From an uncultured Hyphomicrobiales bacterium (GTDB lineage: Bacteria; Pseudomonadota; Alphaproteobacteria; Rhizobiales; Beijerinckiaceae), in assembly GCA_903847605.1 (NCBI GenBank), contig CAINED010000024.1, forward strand, positions 1-64,000: a stretch of 64,000 bases of DNA. The letters run 5' to 3'. The position numbers and the translations under genes were made by a program. Positions 1 through 8,050 of the stretch are shown here, piece after piece; the stretch's first letter is position 1, and each line of letters opens with the position of its first letter. Under the pieces are notes generated by a model. It did no database searches and was not told where the DNA came from. It saw only the letters and a list, made by a program, of their open reading frames with translations.

Positions 1-56
1 CGCACAAGCCGAACGGCTTCGACCTTGAACTCCCGACTGAACTTACGCCTCTGCAT
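1..56 (-). CDS. IS3-family transposase OrfA, N-terminal fragment
   Basis: Only the first 18 codons are in the window, starting at the ATG at 56-54. The translation begins MQRRKFSREFKVEAVRLV, the usual opening of an IS3/IS911-type OrfA with a helix-turn-helix DNA-binding domain. A GGAGG Shine-Dalgarno sits 6 bases upstream of the ATG. In this family OrfA and OrfB are joined by frameshifting to form the active transposase. Whether this copy is intact cannot be seen here. Confidence 0.7.
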   Translation of the reverse strand, partial: MQRRKFSREFKVEAVRLV

Positions 57-117
57 CACACACCTCCGGCTTCATAAAACACCTTTTCTCGGTGTCCACG
101 AAACCGGCAGCAGGCCA
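1..117 (-). mobile_element. End of an IS3-family insertion sequence (partial)
   Basis: The window opens inside an insertion element that runs off the left edge. It contains the start of a transposase OrfA read leftwards and a leader of about 60 bases. The likely outer tip is at 117, where the minus strand reads TGGCCTGCTG; IS3-type ends normally begin with TG. The boundary is supported by position 118, where sequence shared with the repeat copy near 11086 begins. The opposite end, OrfB and the target duplication lie outside the window, so the exact IS cannot be named. Confidence 0.6.
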
Positions 118-179
118 GTTTGCGCTGCCCCTCATCCGGCGCTGCGCGCCACCTTCTCCCCATAAAATGGGGAGAAGGG
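118..179. repeat. Intergenic mosaic palindromic repeat, copy 1
   Basis: A 62-base repeat matches the inverse of 11027-11086 almost base for base. It has two hairpins: GGCGC/GCGCC at 138-150, and a perfect 12-bp stem CCTTCTCCCCAT at 152-163 pairing with 167-178 across an AAA loop. The style resembles RIME/BIME-like mosaic elements of Rhizobiales. It lies between the IS end and the 3' end of the lipid A N-terminal-domain gene, where the hairpin could also act as an RNA 3'-end structure. Confidence 0.8.
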
Positions 180-186
180 TAGTCCC

Positions 187-513
187 TTACTCCGCCTTTT
201 TCTTTTTGCCTTTGCGGATCAGCATCAAGTTGCGCACGTAGATGAAGAGCCCCAACCCCTGCCCCAAGATAAACACGGGATCGCGCCGGTACAGCGCATA
301 GACGAAGAGCAGAAAGCCGCCGCCGATCGAGAAGAACCAGAATGAGAGCGGCACCACGCTGTCGCCCGCTTTCTCGCTCGCGATCCATTGCACGAGGAAA
401 CGCGCGGTAAAGAACGCCTGGCCGAGAAAGCCGAGCACGACCCAGCCGTCGAGCGATTGCACGAATATCTGGTGCAGATAGCCGCCGACGGAATTCGAGA
501 GATCGACGAGCAT
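187..513 (-). CDS. Lipid A biosynthesis N-terminal domain (LABN) membrane protein
   Basis: This 108-residue protein is almost entirely hydrophobic with about three membrane segments and a basic tail (RKGKKKKAE). It matches the small LABN family (PF07578), with an FFTARFLVQW segment near residues 34-43 and repeated aromatic/glycine patches. Members accompany glycosyltransferases and phosphatases that remodel lipid A or transfer sugars from polyprenyl phosphate; their own biochemical role is poorly defined. The ATG overlaps the stop of the upstream GT2 gene by one base (ATGA-type junction), so the two are probably translationally coupled. It is the last gene of a four-gene envelope set. Confidence 0.85.
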   Translation of the reverse strand: MLVDLSNSVGGYLHQIFVQSLDGWVVLGFLGQAFFTARFLVQWIASEKAGDSVVPLSFWFFSIGGGFLLFVYALYRRDPVFILGQGLGLFIYVRNLMLIRKGKKKKAE

Positions 514-1292
514 CAGGCGGGCTCCTTTCCGCTCTCGCTATGATTCACATTGCCGACTTCCTGCGCCTGCGGCACGCGCTTGCGCCGGCGGATCAGCCAG
601 CGCACGCCCATGAGATCGACGATGCCGACCCAGAGGCGATCGAAAAAGCCGTAGTTGGAAACGCCGGTGAAGCGCGGCCTGTCGATCACGTCGACGAAGG
701 CGAGCGTATAGCCCTCGCGCTTCACGAGCGCCGGCATGAAGCGATGCAGCGCATCGAAATAAGGCAGCGCGAGATAGGCTTCGCGCCAGAAGCATTTGAG
801 TCCGCAGCCGGTGTCGCGCGTGGAGTCGTTGAGAATGCGGCTGCGCACGGCATTGGCGACTTTCGACTGGAAGCGCTTGAAGCCCGTCGCCTTGCGCCCG
901 ACCCGTTGTCCCTGCACGAGACCGCAGCCGGTCCCTGCCGCCTCGAGCGCTGCGATCATCTGCGGGATGAATTCCGGATTGTTCTGGCCGTCGCCGTCGA
1001 GCGTGACGCAAATCGGCGCGCGCGCCGCGCGAACCCCCGTGCGCACGGCGGCGGACTGGCCGCAGGATTGCGCATGGTCGATGCGGCGCAGGTGCGGGCG
1101 TGTCTCAATGAGGCGCGACAGTTCGGCAGGGGTGCCGTCGGTCGAGCCGTCGTTGACATAGATGATCTCGAAGGGGCCGAGCGGCGTCAGCGCCGCATCG
1201 ATTTCGGAGACGAGGGATTCGATATTCCCCTGCTCGTTGCGGACGGGGACGATCACGGCGATGCGGGGACTGGCCGCGGCTTTCTCGGTCAT
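513..1292 (-). CDS. Polyprenyl-phosphate GT2 glycosyltransferase (DPM1/ArnC-like)
   Basis: A GT-A fold family 2 glycosyltransferase of 259 residues, expected to load a sugar from a nucleotide donor onto undecaprenyl phosphate at the cytoplasmic face. The N-terminus carries the nucleotide-binding opening AVIVPVRNEQGNI. It continues with an EIIYVNDGSTDGT segment and the catalytic metal motif LDGDGQNNPE (DxD-like). The ATG at 1292 is chosen over an upstream in-frame start at 1439 because the family motif begins 12 residues later and a purine-rich AGGGA lies upstream. There are no C-terminal transmembrane helices, so the neighbouring LABN protein may provide membrane contact. With the ArnT-like gene at 2118 it forms a plausible donor-synthesis and transfer pair. 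Confidence 0.88.
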   Translation of the reverse strand: MTEKAAASPRIAVIVPVRNEQGNIESLVSEIDAALTPLGPFEIIYVNDGSTDGTPAELSRLIETRPHLRRIDHAQSCGQSAAVRTGVRAARAPICVTLDGDGQNNPEFIPQMIAALEAAGTGCGLVQGQRVGRKATGFKRFQSKVANAVRSRILNDSTRDTGCGLKCFWREAYLALPYFDALHRFMPALVKREGYTLAFVDVIDRPRFTGVSNYGFFDRLWVGIVDLMGVRWLIRRRKRVPQAQEVGNVNHSESGKEPA

Positions 1293-1323
1293 GACGGAGG
1301 TTCCCTGCGGGATTCCCTGTGAT

Positions 1324-2121
1324 TCAGGCCCGTGCTTTGCCCGGTCCCAGCAACGCGCGCAAGCTTGGGGCGACAAGCCCCTGCCCGCGCGGGACCATGC
1401 CTTCGGCCGTGTATTCGAGAACGAGCCGGCGGCCTGCAAAGGCGCGGGCGGTCAGCCAGGCTGCGGCAAGCCCGACGGCGGCTCCGGCGATCACATCGGC
1501 CGGATAATGGGCGCCGACGACGATGCGCGACACGGCGACGAGAAACGCCATTAAAAACAATGGTATTCGCCATTTCGGCAGGAACAGGCCGAGCGTCCAC
1601 GCCACCGCGAAGGCCGTGATCGTGTGGCCCGAGGGAAAGCTTGCCTGAACCGACGTGAAGCTGAACGGGTCGAAGTGAAAGGGGCCGAGACTTTCGAGCA
1701 GGCGCGGCCGGGCGCGCCCCACCAGGTGCTTGAGCGCCTGCGACGCGATGCCCGAGGTCGCCGTAATGACGAAGACCAGCAGCGCACGACCCGCCAGCAG
1801 GCGCAGGCCCTCGCGCATGCGCAGATCGGGACAGGATGCGGCTGCCAGCGCCGCGCCGGCCGCCGTCAGAAACGATAGCGCAAAGATATATCCGGACGAG
1901 CCGATCATGGTTATCAGCGCGAAGATGCGATACGTGCCGCGCGAGAGTTCGCGCGCGCTGCGGATCGCCGGCGCATCGAACTGCCAGGCGACTATGCCGA
2001 CGACCACAAGACAGATCAGCGTCAGGGCCGTCGCCATTGAGAGCGACACCGGCGGCGCTTCATGGCTGCGCCGTCGCCATTCTCGGAAATAGGTGTGGGC
2101 CTCCGCCGGAAGCCGTTTCAC
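1324..2121 (-). CDS. PAP2-family membrane phosphatase
   Basis: A 265-residue integral membrane phosphatase of the type-2 phosphatidic acid phosphatase family. All three signature motifs are visible: KHLVGRARP, PSGHT, and SRIVVGAHYPAD with the catalytic histidine. About five to six membrane helices surround them. Relatives remove phosphate from lipid A (LpxE/LpxF types), undecaprenyl pyrophosphate or phosphatidylglycerophosphate at the periplasmic face. The neighbouring lipid A-type genes favour an envelope lipid substrate, but sequence alone does not decide it. The start is GTG, overlapping the stop of the ArnT-like gene as GTGA, with a GGGGG tract upstream. Confidence 0.87.
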   Translation of the reverse strand: MKRLPAEAHTYFREWRRRSHEAPPVSLSMATALTLICLVVVGIVAWQFDAPAIRSARELSRGTYRIFALITMIGSSGYIFALSFLTAAGAALAAASCPDLRMREGLRLLAGRALLVFVITATSGIASQALKHLVGRARPRLLESLGPFHFDPFSFTSVQASFPSGHTITAFAVAWTLGLFLPKWRIPLFLMAFLVAVSRIVVGAHYPADVIAGAAVGLAAAWLTARAFAGRRLVLEYTAEGMVPRGQGLVAPSLRALLGPGKARA

Positions 2122-3833
2122 GGCGTGCCCCCTGCCCGCACCCAGACGCCGAAATCAAGCTTTCTGCCGCCGTTGATGTTCATGCCGGTAATGCGCTCGC
2201 GCAGCCGCACACCGGGCGTATCGCCAAGCGCCGTCTTGAAGGCTGCCTCCTGGCGCGCTTCCACGAAGGCGAGGCGGCACGGTCCATCCTGCATGAAGGC
2301 GGCGGCCCGCTTGCCGTCGAGCATGGCGATGTCCGTACGTGTCAGGAAGACAAGCGAGGGCTCGTAATAACCGGAAGATGCGAGCGCCGTGTCGGCACAA
2401 CCGCCGACTCGCGCTTGAGCGGCCATCCGGGGAGAAATCGCAATATCCGTACCCGTATCGCCCCGGAGCACACCGAGATAGGCAACGAGAGACAGGCAGA
2501 CCGCCGCGATGGCGCCGGCGGCAATGCGCCTGACGTGATCGTATCGCGGCAGGGCGAAATAAACAGCCGCGAACAGGCCGACAGGGCCGAAAAGGAAATA
2601 GACCCAGCTTGGCGCCGCCTTGGCCCAGATCGCGTAACCCAATACCGCCGCCAGCGCCGCACCCATCAGCGCCGGGACCAGCCACAGCACAGCGCGCCGC
2701 CAGCGCGTGTCGAGGCCGAGCGCGCCACGTTCGATGCCAATGACGACAAGGATCGCAATCGCCGGATAAAGCGGCAGCACGTAGTGCGGTAATTTCGTCG
2801 GGACGATTTCAAACAACAGCCACGCCGGAACCACCCAGCAGATCAGGAACAGGACGCGGGCGTCCTTCCGGCTCATCCAGACGAAGGGCGCGGCAAGCGC
2901 AGCCAGCGGCGCCATCGGCCAGGCCGTGCCCCAAAACGCCGCGAAATAGGTGAGAGGCGGCGCTCCATGCGCTTCCTGCCCTGACCCGACCTTGCCGAGC
3001 ATGTCGGCGCCGACGGAATCGGCAAGAAACGCGCCCTTCGTCACGACCATGATCATAACGAACCAGGGCAGTACGATCAGCAGCGCCCACAGGAGGCCCG
3101 GACCCACTTTCAATGGCCGCAGCCACGGCGCAGCGCGATCACGAGCATAAAGCGCGACGCCCGCCAGCAGCGGGATCATCGGCGTGATCGGCCCCTTGAC
3201 GAGAAGGCCTATGCCGATGGCGGTCCAGAAGATCGCCGGCAAGCGCCACGGATTTCCGGTGGTCTGCCCCAAAAATATCCGCGCAAAGGCACCCATGGCG
3301 GCAAGAACTGTCGCCAGCACTGTGGCGTCGGTCTTCGCCAGTCGCGCCTCGACACCGATCAGCACGGTCGACGCTAGCAGCAGGGCCGCGAGGAAAGCTC
3401 CGGATCGCGACACGAAGGCGAGAGCGGTCCAATAGGCGAGCAACACGGCCCCGATCGCCGCCAGCAGCGACGGCAGGCGATAAAGCCAGATCTTTCGACG
3501 CGCATCCTCGACGCCCAGCTTTTCGCCAAGCGTGACGCTGGCAGCCTGCAGCCAGTAGATGCCAACGGGCTTTTTGTTGCGGGCCTCCTTCTGGAATCGG
3601 ATGGCGACGAAATCGCCGGTTTCCAGCATCTGTTTCGTCGCCTGCGCAAAGCGCGGCTCGTCGCGGTCCATCGGCTGCAAGGTGAAAAAGCCGGGCAGGA
3701 ACAGGCAGAGCGCGGCGATCACGAGCAGCAACGATGCGCGCAGATGAGTGGCCGTCGCGCTGGCTAGCAGGCGGGATTGACCGGGCAAAATGCCCGCTTG
3801 CGCAAACGCAGGATTGGAGGCGACCGCTGTCAT
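2118..3833 (-). CDS. ArnT/PMT-like integral membrane glycosyltransferase
   Basis: A 571-residue polytopic protein of the GT83/GT39 superfamily (ArnT, dolichyl-phosphate mannosyltransferase-like). The first periplasmic loop after the first helix carries MDRDEPRFAQATKQM; the acidic DE pair in this loop is the family catalytic/metal site. About ten to twelve hydrophobic helices follow, then a C-terminal soluble domain of roughly 100 residues. It should transfer a sugar from polyprenyl phosphate to lipid A or another envelope acceptor on the periplasmic side. It is the first gene of the overlapping set ending at 187. The sugar cannot be inferred, since no L-Ara4N synthesis genes are in the window. 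Confidence 0.85.
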   Translation of the reverse strand: MTAVASNPAFAQAGILPGQSRLLASATATHLRASLLLVIAALCLFLPGFFTLQPMDRDEPRFAQATKQMLETGDFVAIRFQKEARNKKPVGIYWLQAASVTLGEKLGVEDARRKIWLYRLPSLLAAIGAVLLAYWTALAFVSRSGAFLAALLLASTVLIGVEARLAKTDATVLATVLAAMGAFARIFLGQTTGNPWRLPAIFWTAIGIGLLVKGPITPMIPLLAGVALYARDRAAPWLRPLKVGPGLLWALLIVLPWFVMIMVVTKGAFLADSVGADMLGKVGSGQEAHGAPPLTYFAAFWGTAWPMAPLAALAAPFVWMSRKDARVLFLICWVVPAWLLFEIVPTKLPHYVLPLYPAIAILVVIGIERGALGLDTRWRRAVLWLVPALMGAALAAVLGYAIWAKAAPSWVYFLFGPVGLFAAVYFALPRYDHVRRIAAGAIAAVCLSLVAYLGVLRGDTGTDIAISPRMAAQARVGGCADTALASSGYYEPSLVFLTRTDIAMLDGKRAAAFMQDGPCRLAFVEARQEAAFKTALGDTPGVRLRERITGMNINGGRKLDFGVWVRAGGTP

Positions 3834-3883
3834 CGCCCGGTTCTAGGCCGGGCAAAAGGCGGCGACAAGACAAGCCGGTACGA

Positions 3884-4669
3884 TCATGGCCATAGGGCCT
3901 TGCGTTTCAAAAAATCCATCACGCTCGCATCGAACGCGTCGGGCGCTTCGATATTGCAGGCGTGGCCCGCGCCGGGCAACGTCACATGTTCTGCGCCTTC
4001 TATATGCGCCGCCGTATATCTGCCCGCTTCCAGAGAATTGTCGTGCGCGCCGTTGATGACGAGCACGGGCATCTTGAGTTCATGCAATCGCGCACGCATG
4101 TCGCAATCGCCACGCGCGCGGAAAATCTGCGCGATGGATGCGCCCGACAGCCTGTGCGCGTCTTCGCCATACATTTGCAAGATGCGCTGGCCCGCAGGAG
4201 TTTCCGGAAAGCCCGGCGCGAAGAGTTCGCGCATGTGTTCGAGCCGGTAGGCCTGCGGACCCTTCGCGGTGAAGCCCTCGATGCGCCTGCTTATGCTGCG
4301 ATTGCTGTTGCTGGAGCCGCCAACGAGAACCAGCGCCTGCGCCATCTCGGGATGGTCGAGCCCGAGCAGCAACGCCATGCCCGAGCCGACGCTCACGCCC
4401 GCGAAGATGGCGTGCTCGATCCCCTCGTCGGCGCAGACGCCGCGGACATCGTCCACCATGTTGGAGAGCGTAAAGGGCGTTTCAGGCTTGTCGGACAGGC
4501 CATAGCCGCGAATATCCACCGCGATGATTCGAAAGAATGGCGAAAAGCGCGCGACCTGATGCATCCACAGACGCCGGTCGAACGGATTGGCATGGATCAG
4601 GACGAGAGGCGGCCCCTCGCCTGCAATGTCGTAGTGAATGCGCAGGCCATTGCGCGTCGAAACGGGCAT
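3884..4669 (-). CDS. Alpha/beta hydrolase, enol-lactonase-like
   Basis: A 261-residue single-domain alpha/beta hydrolase. The oxyanion region reads LIHANPFDRR, the nucleophile elbow is GVSVGSG with Ser93, and a C-terminal GAGHACN supplies the histidine. Closest in style are 3-oxoadipate enol-lactonase and meta-cleavage product hydrolases, which cleave ring-opened aromatics. It follows the HD-domain gene by four bases and so closes the run that begins with the ABC importer at 8995. A catabolic role is inferred from that context; the substrate is unknown. Confidence 0.8.
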   Translation of the reverse strand: MPVSTRNGLRIHYDIAGEGPPLVLIHANPFDRRLWMHQVARFSPFFRIIAVDIRGYGLSDKPETPFTLSNMVDDVRGVCADEGIEHAIFAGVSVGSGMALLLGLDHPEMAQALVLVGGSSNSNRSISRRIEGFTAKGPQAYRLEHMRELFAPGFPETPAGQRILQMYGEDAHRLSGASIAQIFRARGDCDMRARLHELKMPVLVINGAHDNSLEAGRYTAAHIEGAEHVTLPGAGHACNIEAPDAFDASVMDFLKRKALWP

Positions 4670-4673
4670 GCGC

Positions 4674-5510
4674 TCAGAGGAAGTTGTTCGGCCAGATCAT
4701 GCTGCGCCACATATGCGCGGACGGCGAATTGTCGAAGCCGAGCCCCTCTTCAGGCTGTTTGAAATTGCGGCCGATAATGTCGGTGAAGTCGTCGACGTCG
4801 ATCACCGTGTTCGGATCGAAGGCATAGAGATCGTTCATCGTCACGAGCCGCGCCGACATGTACCACTTGTGCTTGCAGGCGTAGTCGTAGGCTTCGTGAA
4901 TGTATTTCGGCGGCTCGTAATCTTTGCCGAAGGCGCGCACGTAGAGGTCGGGATATTCGTAGCCGTTCTGCGGATCGGGGAAGAAGCGCAGGCACTGGTG
5001 GTAGCGGATGGCGAAAGCCGTCTCCTCATCCACATAGGGCTCTACGAGTTGCGCGCCGTAATAGCCGTGATCGCTGCGCACATGGCAGACGACGGCGATG
5101 TCGTGCAGCAGGCAGGCGAGAATAAGCTTCTCCGGCAGGCCGTTCCTCTTCGCCAGCGCCGCGCTCTGCAGGAGATGCTGGCCGCCACGCTTGTTGATCA
5201 GCGCGCGCTTTTTCAGGAAATCCATCAGCGTGGGCTTGTCGGGCATGGCCGGAAGGCGGGGCTCGTCATGCATCAAAACGACGCCGCGCAGATTGCTCGA
5301 CTCGCCTGTCGCGAACTTGCCGATGTTGGCGAACCAGGAATGCCCCACATACTTGCCGACGAGCTCGAGCATGGTCTCTTCGAGCAGTTCGTCCTTCTGA
5401 TCGGGCGACATATCGGGCGTCGCACGTTCACGCGCGATGCGCACCGCCTCGGCGACGAGTTCTTCCTGCGAACGCGGCCTGACGGCCTCGACTGTGGCGG
5501 CCTGCGACAT
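4674..5510 (-). CDS. HD-domain protein, possible PhnZ/MIOX-like metalloenzyme
   Basis: A 278-residue protein with an HD-superfamily metal site. Candidate ligands are His112 (GQHLL), His136-Asp137 (LLHDIAVVCH), His148 (SDHGYY), His171 (RYHQC) and a late aspartate in TMNDLYAFD. The number and spacing of histidines are closer to diiron oxygenases such as PhnZ and myo-inositol oxygenase than to simple phosphohydrolases, but this is inference. An aromatic-rich C-terminus (HMWRSMIWPNNFL) is unusual. The gene sits between the ABC transporter and the enol-lactonase-like hydrolase, which suggests an oxygenase or hydrolase acting on the imported compound. The ATG has GGAGAAGAG upstream. Confidence 0.65.
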   Translation of the reverse strand: MSQAATVEAVRPRSQEELVAEAVRIARERATPDMSPDQKDELLEETMLELVGKYVGHSWFANIGKFATGESSNLRGVVLMHDEPRLPAMPDKPTLMDFLKKRALINKRGGQHLLQSAALAKRNGLPEKLILACLLHDIAVVCHVRSDHGYYGAQLVEPYVDEETAFAIRYHQCLRFFPDPQNGYEYPDLYVRAFGKDYEPPKYIHEAYDYACKHKWYMSARLVTMNDLYAFDPNTVIDVDDFTDIIGRNFKQPEEGLGFDNSPSAHMWRSMIWPNNFL

Positions 5511-5605
5511 GGGCTCTTCTCCGGTGTATCGATGGGGCAGAATTTACACCAGCGGCCCCAGCAATGCGAGTGGCTGCGCCGCCCGAATTGCGTGCAGCGC
5601 TGCTT

Positions 5606-6424
5606 TCACGACCGCAGACGTTCGAGCTCCTGCAGCCCTTTGCTCGCCTCCTCGCGCAGATCGTCCCATATCGCGGCCACGTAATGGCCGAACCTTTCGC
5701 CGCCCATCATCTTCGACGAGCGGGGCCGTGGGAGGTCGATTTCGACGACCCTTTTGATGCGGCCGGGCCGGAAGGTCATGATCAGTACGCGGTCGGAGAG
5801 CTGCACGGCTTCCGCGATATTATGCGTGATCAGCATGGTCGTCTGGTTCAGTTCCTGCTGGATCTGCACCACCTTGTCGCCCAGCAGTAGGCGCGTCTGC
5901 TCGTCGAGGGCTGCGAAGGGCTCGTCCATCAGCAGGATGCGCGGACGGAAAGCCAAAGTGCGGGCGATCGCGATGCGCTGACGCATGCCGCCTGACAATT
6001 CCGAGGGAAAGCGGTTCTCGAAGCCGTCAAGGCCCACGAGATGGAGGAGTTCGCGCGCCTTGGCGACACGTTCCTCGCGGCCCATGCCCGCCGCTTCCAG
6101 CGGAAAGGCGACATTGTCGATGGCCGTGCGCCAGGGGAAAGTCGATTCCTCCTGAAACACCATGCCTATTTCCTTGTGGCAGCCGCGCACCTGCACGCCG
6201 TCAACTTCGACACTGCCCTCGTAATCCTCGATCAACCCGCCGACGATATTCATCAGCGTGGACTTGCCGCAGCCGGACGGGCCGATCACCGAGATGAACT
6301 CGCCCTGACGGATGTCGAGCGACAGGGGTTCGACCGCGCGCACGTCGCCATGCGGCGTAAAGAAAGTCTTGGCGACATTCTGCAGGCGCAGGACTGGCGT
6401 CGTCCCTTGCGCGTCATTGGCCAT
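5606..6424 (-). CDS. ABC importer ATP-binding subunit (SsuB/TauB type)
   Basis: ATPase subunit of an importer, 272 residues. Walker A is GPSGCGKST, the signature is LSGGMRQRIAIARTL, Walker B is ILLMDEPFAALDE, and a switch histidine follows in LITHNIAEAV. The sequence groups with nitrate/sulfonate/taurine-type (NitT/TauT) ATPases. The start at 6424 is preferred to an in-frame ATG at 6460 because GGAG lies about nine bases upstream and the domain begins about ten residues later. It follows two permease genes and a binding-protein gene on the same strand, so the complete transporter is encoded here. Confidence 0.92.
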   Translation of the reverse strand: MANDAQGTTPVLRLQNVAKTFFTPHGDVRAVEPLSLDIRQGEFISVIGPSGCGKSTLMNIVGGLIEDYEGSVEVDGVQVRGCHKEIGMVFQEESTFPWRTAIDNVAFPLEAAGMGREERVAKARELLHLVGLDGFENRFPSELSGGMRQRIAIARTLAFRPRILLMDEPFAALDEQTRLLLGDKVVQIQQELNQTTMLITHNIAEAVQLSDRVLIMTFRPGRIKRVVEIDLPRPRSSKMMGGERFGHYVAAIWDDLREEASKGLQELERLRS

Positions 6425-6469
6425 CGAAACTACTCCGGCGGCGATAAAGCCGCGTCTCATGGAAGCACA

Positions 6470-7264
6470 TCATTTTGCCCTGCGCGTATCCGGCCCGGGT
6501 AACCGGACCAGGCGTTCGATCACGGCATTGCCCAGCACCGCGAGCACGAAGATGAAGATCAGGACCGCAAGCATATGCGCGATCGCGAACTGGTCGCCGT
6601 ATTGGCCGGCGAGGAAGCCGAGGCCGGCGCGCGCGAGCTTGTATTCGGACAGCAGGCAACCGACGATGGAAACGCCCAGGCCAATGCGCAATCCCGATGC
6701 AATCGGCGGCACCAGCGCAGGCAGGTAGATCATGCGGATCGTCTGCCAGCGCGAAAGGCTGAATGTGCGCCCGACGCGTAACAGGACTGGCGACACCTGC
6801 CGCACGCCGGCTGCGATGTTGAGCGCCATCGGGAAGAATGACGAGATCGCGCCGAGCGCGATCTTGGATCCCATGCCGACGCCGAAGAGCACCAACAGGA
6901 TCGGCAGGAAAACGATTTTCGGCGTCGGTGCGAGATAATGGATGAACGGCTCGAAAATATCTCCCGTGCGGCGGCTGATGCCGAGAATCAGTCCGGCGGC
7001 CGTACCGAGCACCGTTCCGATGGCGAATGCGATCAGAATTTCGGCAACGGTCACGCCCACGTGGGTGTAAAATTCCCTGCTCGTCAGCAGGTCGCCCATC
7101 GCCTGCAATATGCGCCATGTCGAGGGGAGAAGGTCGCGGAAGAACAGGCCGGACAGACCTGCGGCCTCCCACAGGGCGAGGAGCGCCACGGCTCCGGCAA
7201 TGCGCAGACGGCCCGGCGTCCACAGAGCGGTGCGTCTTGCGCCTACGTACTCGACAGAAGCCAT
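6470..7264 (-). CDS. ABC importer permease, second subunit
   Basis: A 264-residue BPD_transp_1 permease with about six membrane helices. The EAA-like coupling segment is visible near GRTFSLSRWQTIRMIYLPALVPPIASGLR (quoted motif core: RMIYLPALVPP). The ATG at 7264 lies inside the end of the preceding permease gene, a 22-base overlap that implies coupled translation. The same frame stays open much further upstream, but that part is the shadow of the other permease. It pairs with the permease ending at 7243 to form a heterodimeric channel. Confidence 0.88.
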   Translation of the reverse strand: MASVEYVGARRTALWTPGRLRIAGAVALLALWEAAGLSGLFFRDLLPSTWRILQAMGDLLTSREFYTHVGVTVAEILIAFAIGTVLGTAAGLILGISRRTGDIFEPFIHYLAPTPKIVFLPILLVLFGVGMGSKIALGAISSFFPMALNIAAGVRQVSPVLLRVGRTFSLSRWQTIRMIYLPALVPPIASGLRIGLGVSIVGCLLSEYKLARAGLGFLAGQYGDQFAIAHMLAVLIFIFVLAVLGNAVIERLVRLPGPDTRRAK

Positions 7265-8016
7265 TGTTCCAGCCGTTCGATGATCCAGAAGAATGCGACG
7301 CTCACGAGGATGACGAAAAAGATGCCCGCATACATCTGCGGATAGTCGAAACGGTCGCCAAGCGTCGCGATCAGTTGCCCGAGACCCCCGACACTGATCA
7401 GAAACTCGATGCCGATGACATTCAGAATGGCGAACAGCAACCCGATGCGTATGCCTGTGAAAATGGACGGCAAGGCTGCCGGGAACATGATCATCCAGAA
7501 TTGCTGTTTCGACGTGAGATTGAATGCGCGCCCCACGTTGAGCAGAACAGGGCGAACCCCATCGAGCCCTTCCTTGGTCTTCAGCGCGATGGGCGGGATG
7601 CAGCCGATCGCGCCCATGACGAGCGTCGTCCACATGTTGCGGCCGATGATGACGAGGAAGAGCGGATAGAGCAGCACGAGCGGCGCCGACGCCGCTGCCG
7701 CCACCCAGGCCGTATAGGCGGCGCCGGCCGGCTTCCAGATGTGCAGGAAATAGCCGATGGCGATCCCGACGACGGACCCGCAGGCCGCAGCGCCGAACGC
7801 CGTGACGAAGGTGACTACCATGGAGTAGCCGAGCACGCCTTCGGACAGAATTTTGCCGAAACCGCTCCATATCGCCGAAGGGGCGGGAGCGGTGAAGGCG
7901 TTGATCCAGCCAAGGCGCGCCGCTCCCTCCCATAGCGCGACGCCTGCCGCGATGACGAGCAGGCGCGTGACCAAAGGTGGCAGCAAGGGCCGTCCGGAAG
8001 CAGCGACACTGGCCAT
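7243..8016 (-). CDS. ABC importer permease, first subunit
   Basis: A 257-residue BPD_transp_1 inner-membrane permease of the NitT/TauT group. The cytoplasmic coupling loop is visible around GRAFNLTSKQQFWMIMFPAALP. Hydrophobic helices occur throughout, including LLVIAAGVALWEGAARL near the N-terminus. It lies 34 bases after the binding-protein gene. Two different permeases with one ATPase and one binding protein are a common layout for this transporter class. Confidence 0.9.
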   Translation of the reverse strand: MASVAASGRPLLPPLVTRLLVIAAGVALWEGAARLGWINAFTAPAPSAIWSGFGKILSEGVLGYSMVVTFVTAFGAAACGSVVGIAIGYFLHIWKPAGAAYTAWVAAAASAPLVLLYPLFLVIIGRNMWTTLVMGAIGCIPPIALKTKEGLDGVRPVLLNVGRAFNLTSKQQFWMIMFPAALPSIFTGIRIGLLFAILNVIGIEFLISVGGLGQLIATLGDRFDYPQMYAGIFFVILVSVAFFWIIERLEQWLLSST

Positions 8017-8050
8017 GATGGGTCCGGTTACGCGATCTTGTCCTCGCGCG

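Noticed and set aside
7265-7933. Upstream in-frame extension of the second permease
   Set aside because: The extension is Arg/His-rich without membrane helices and overlaps the other permease in another frame; the real start is at 7264.
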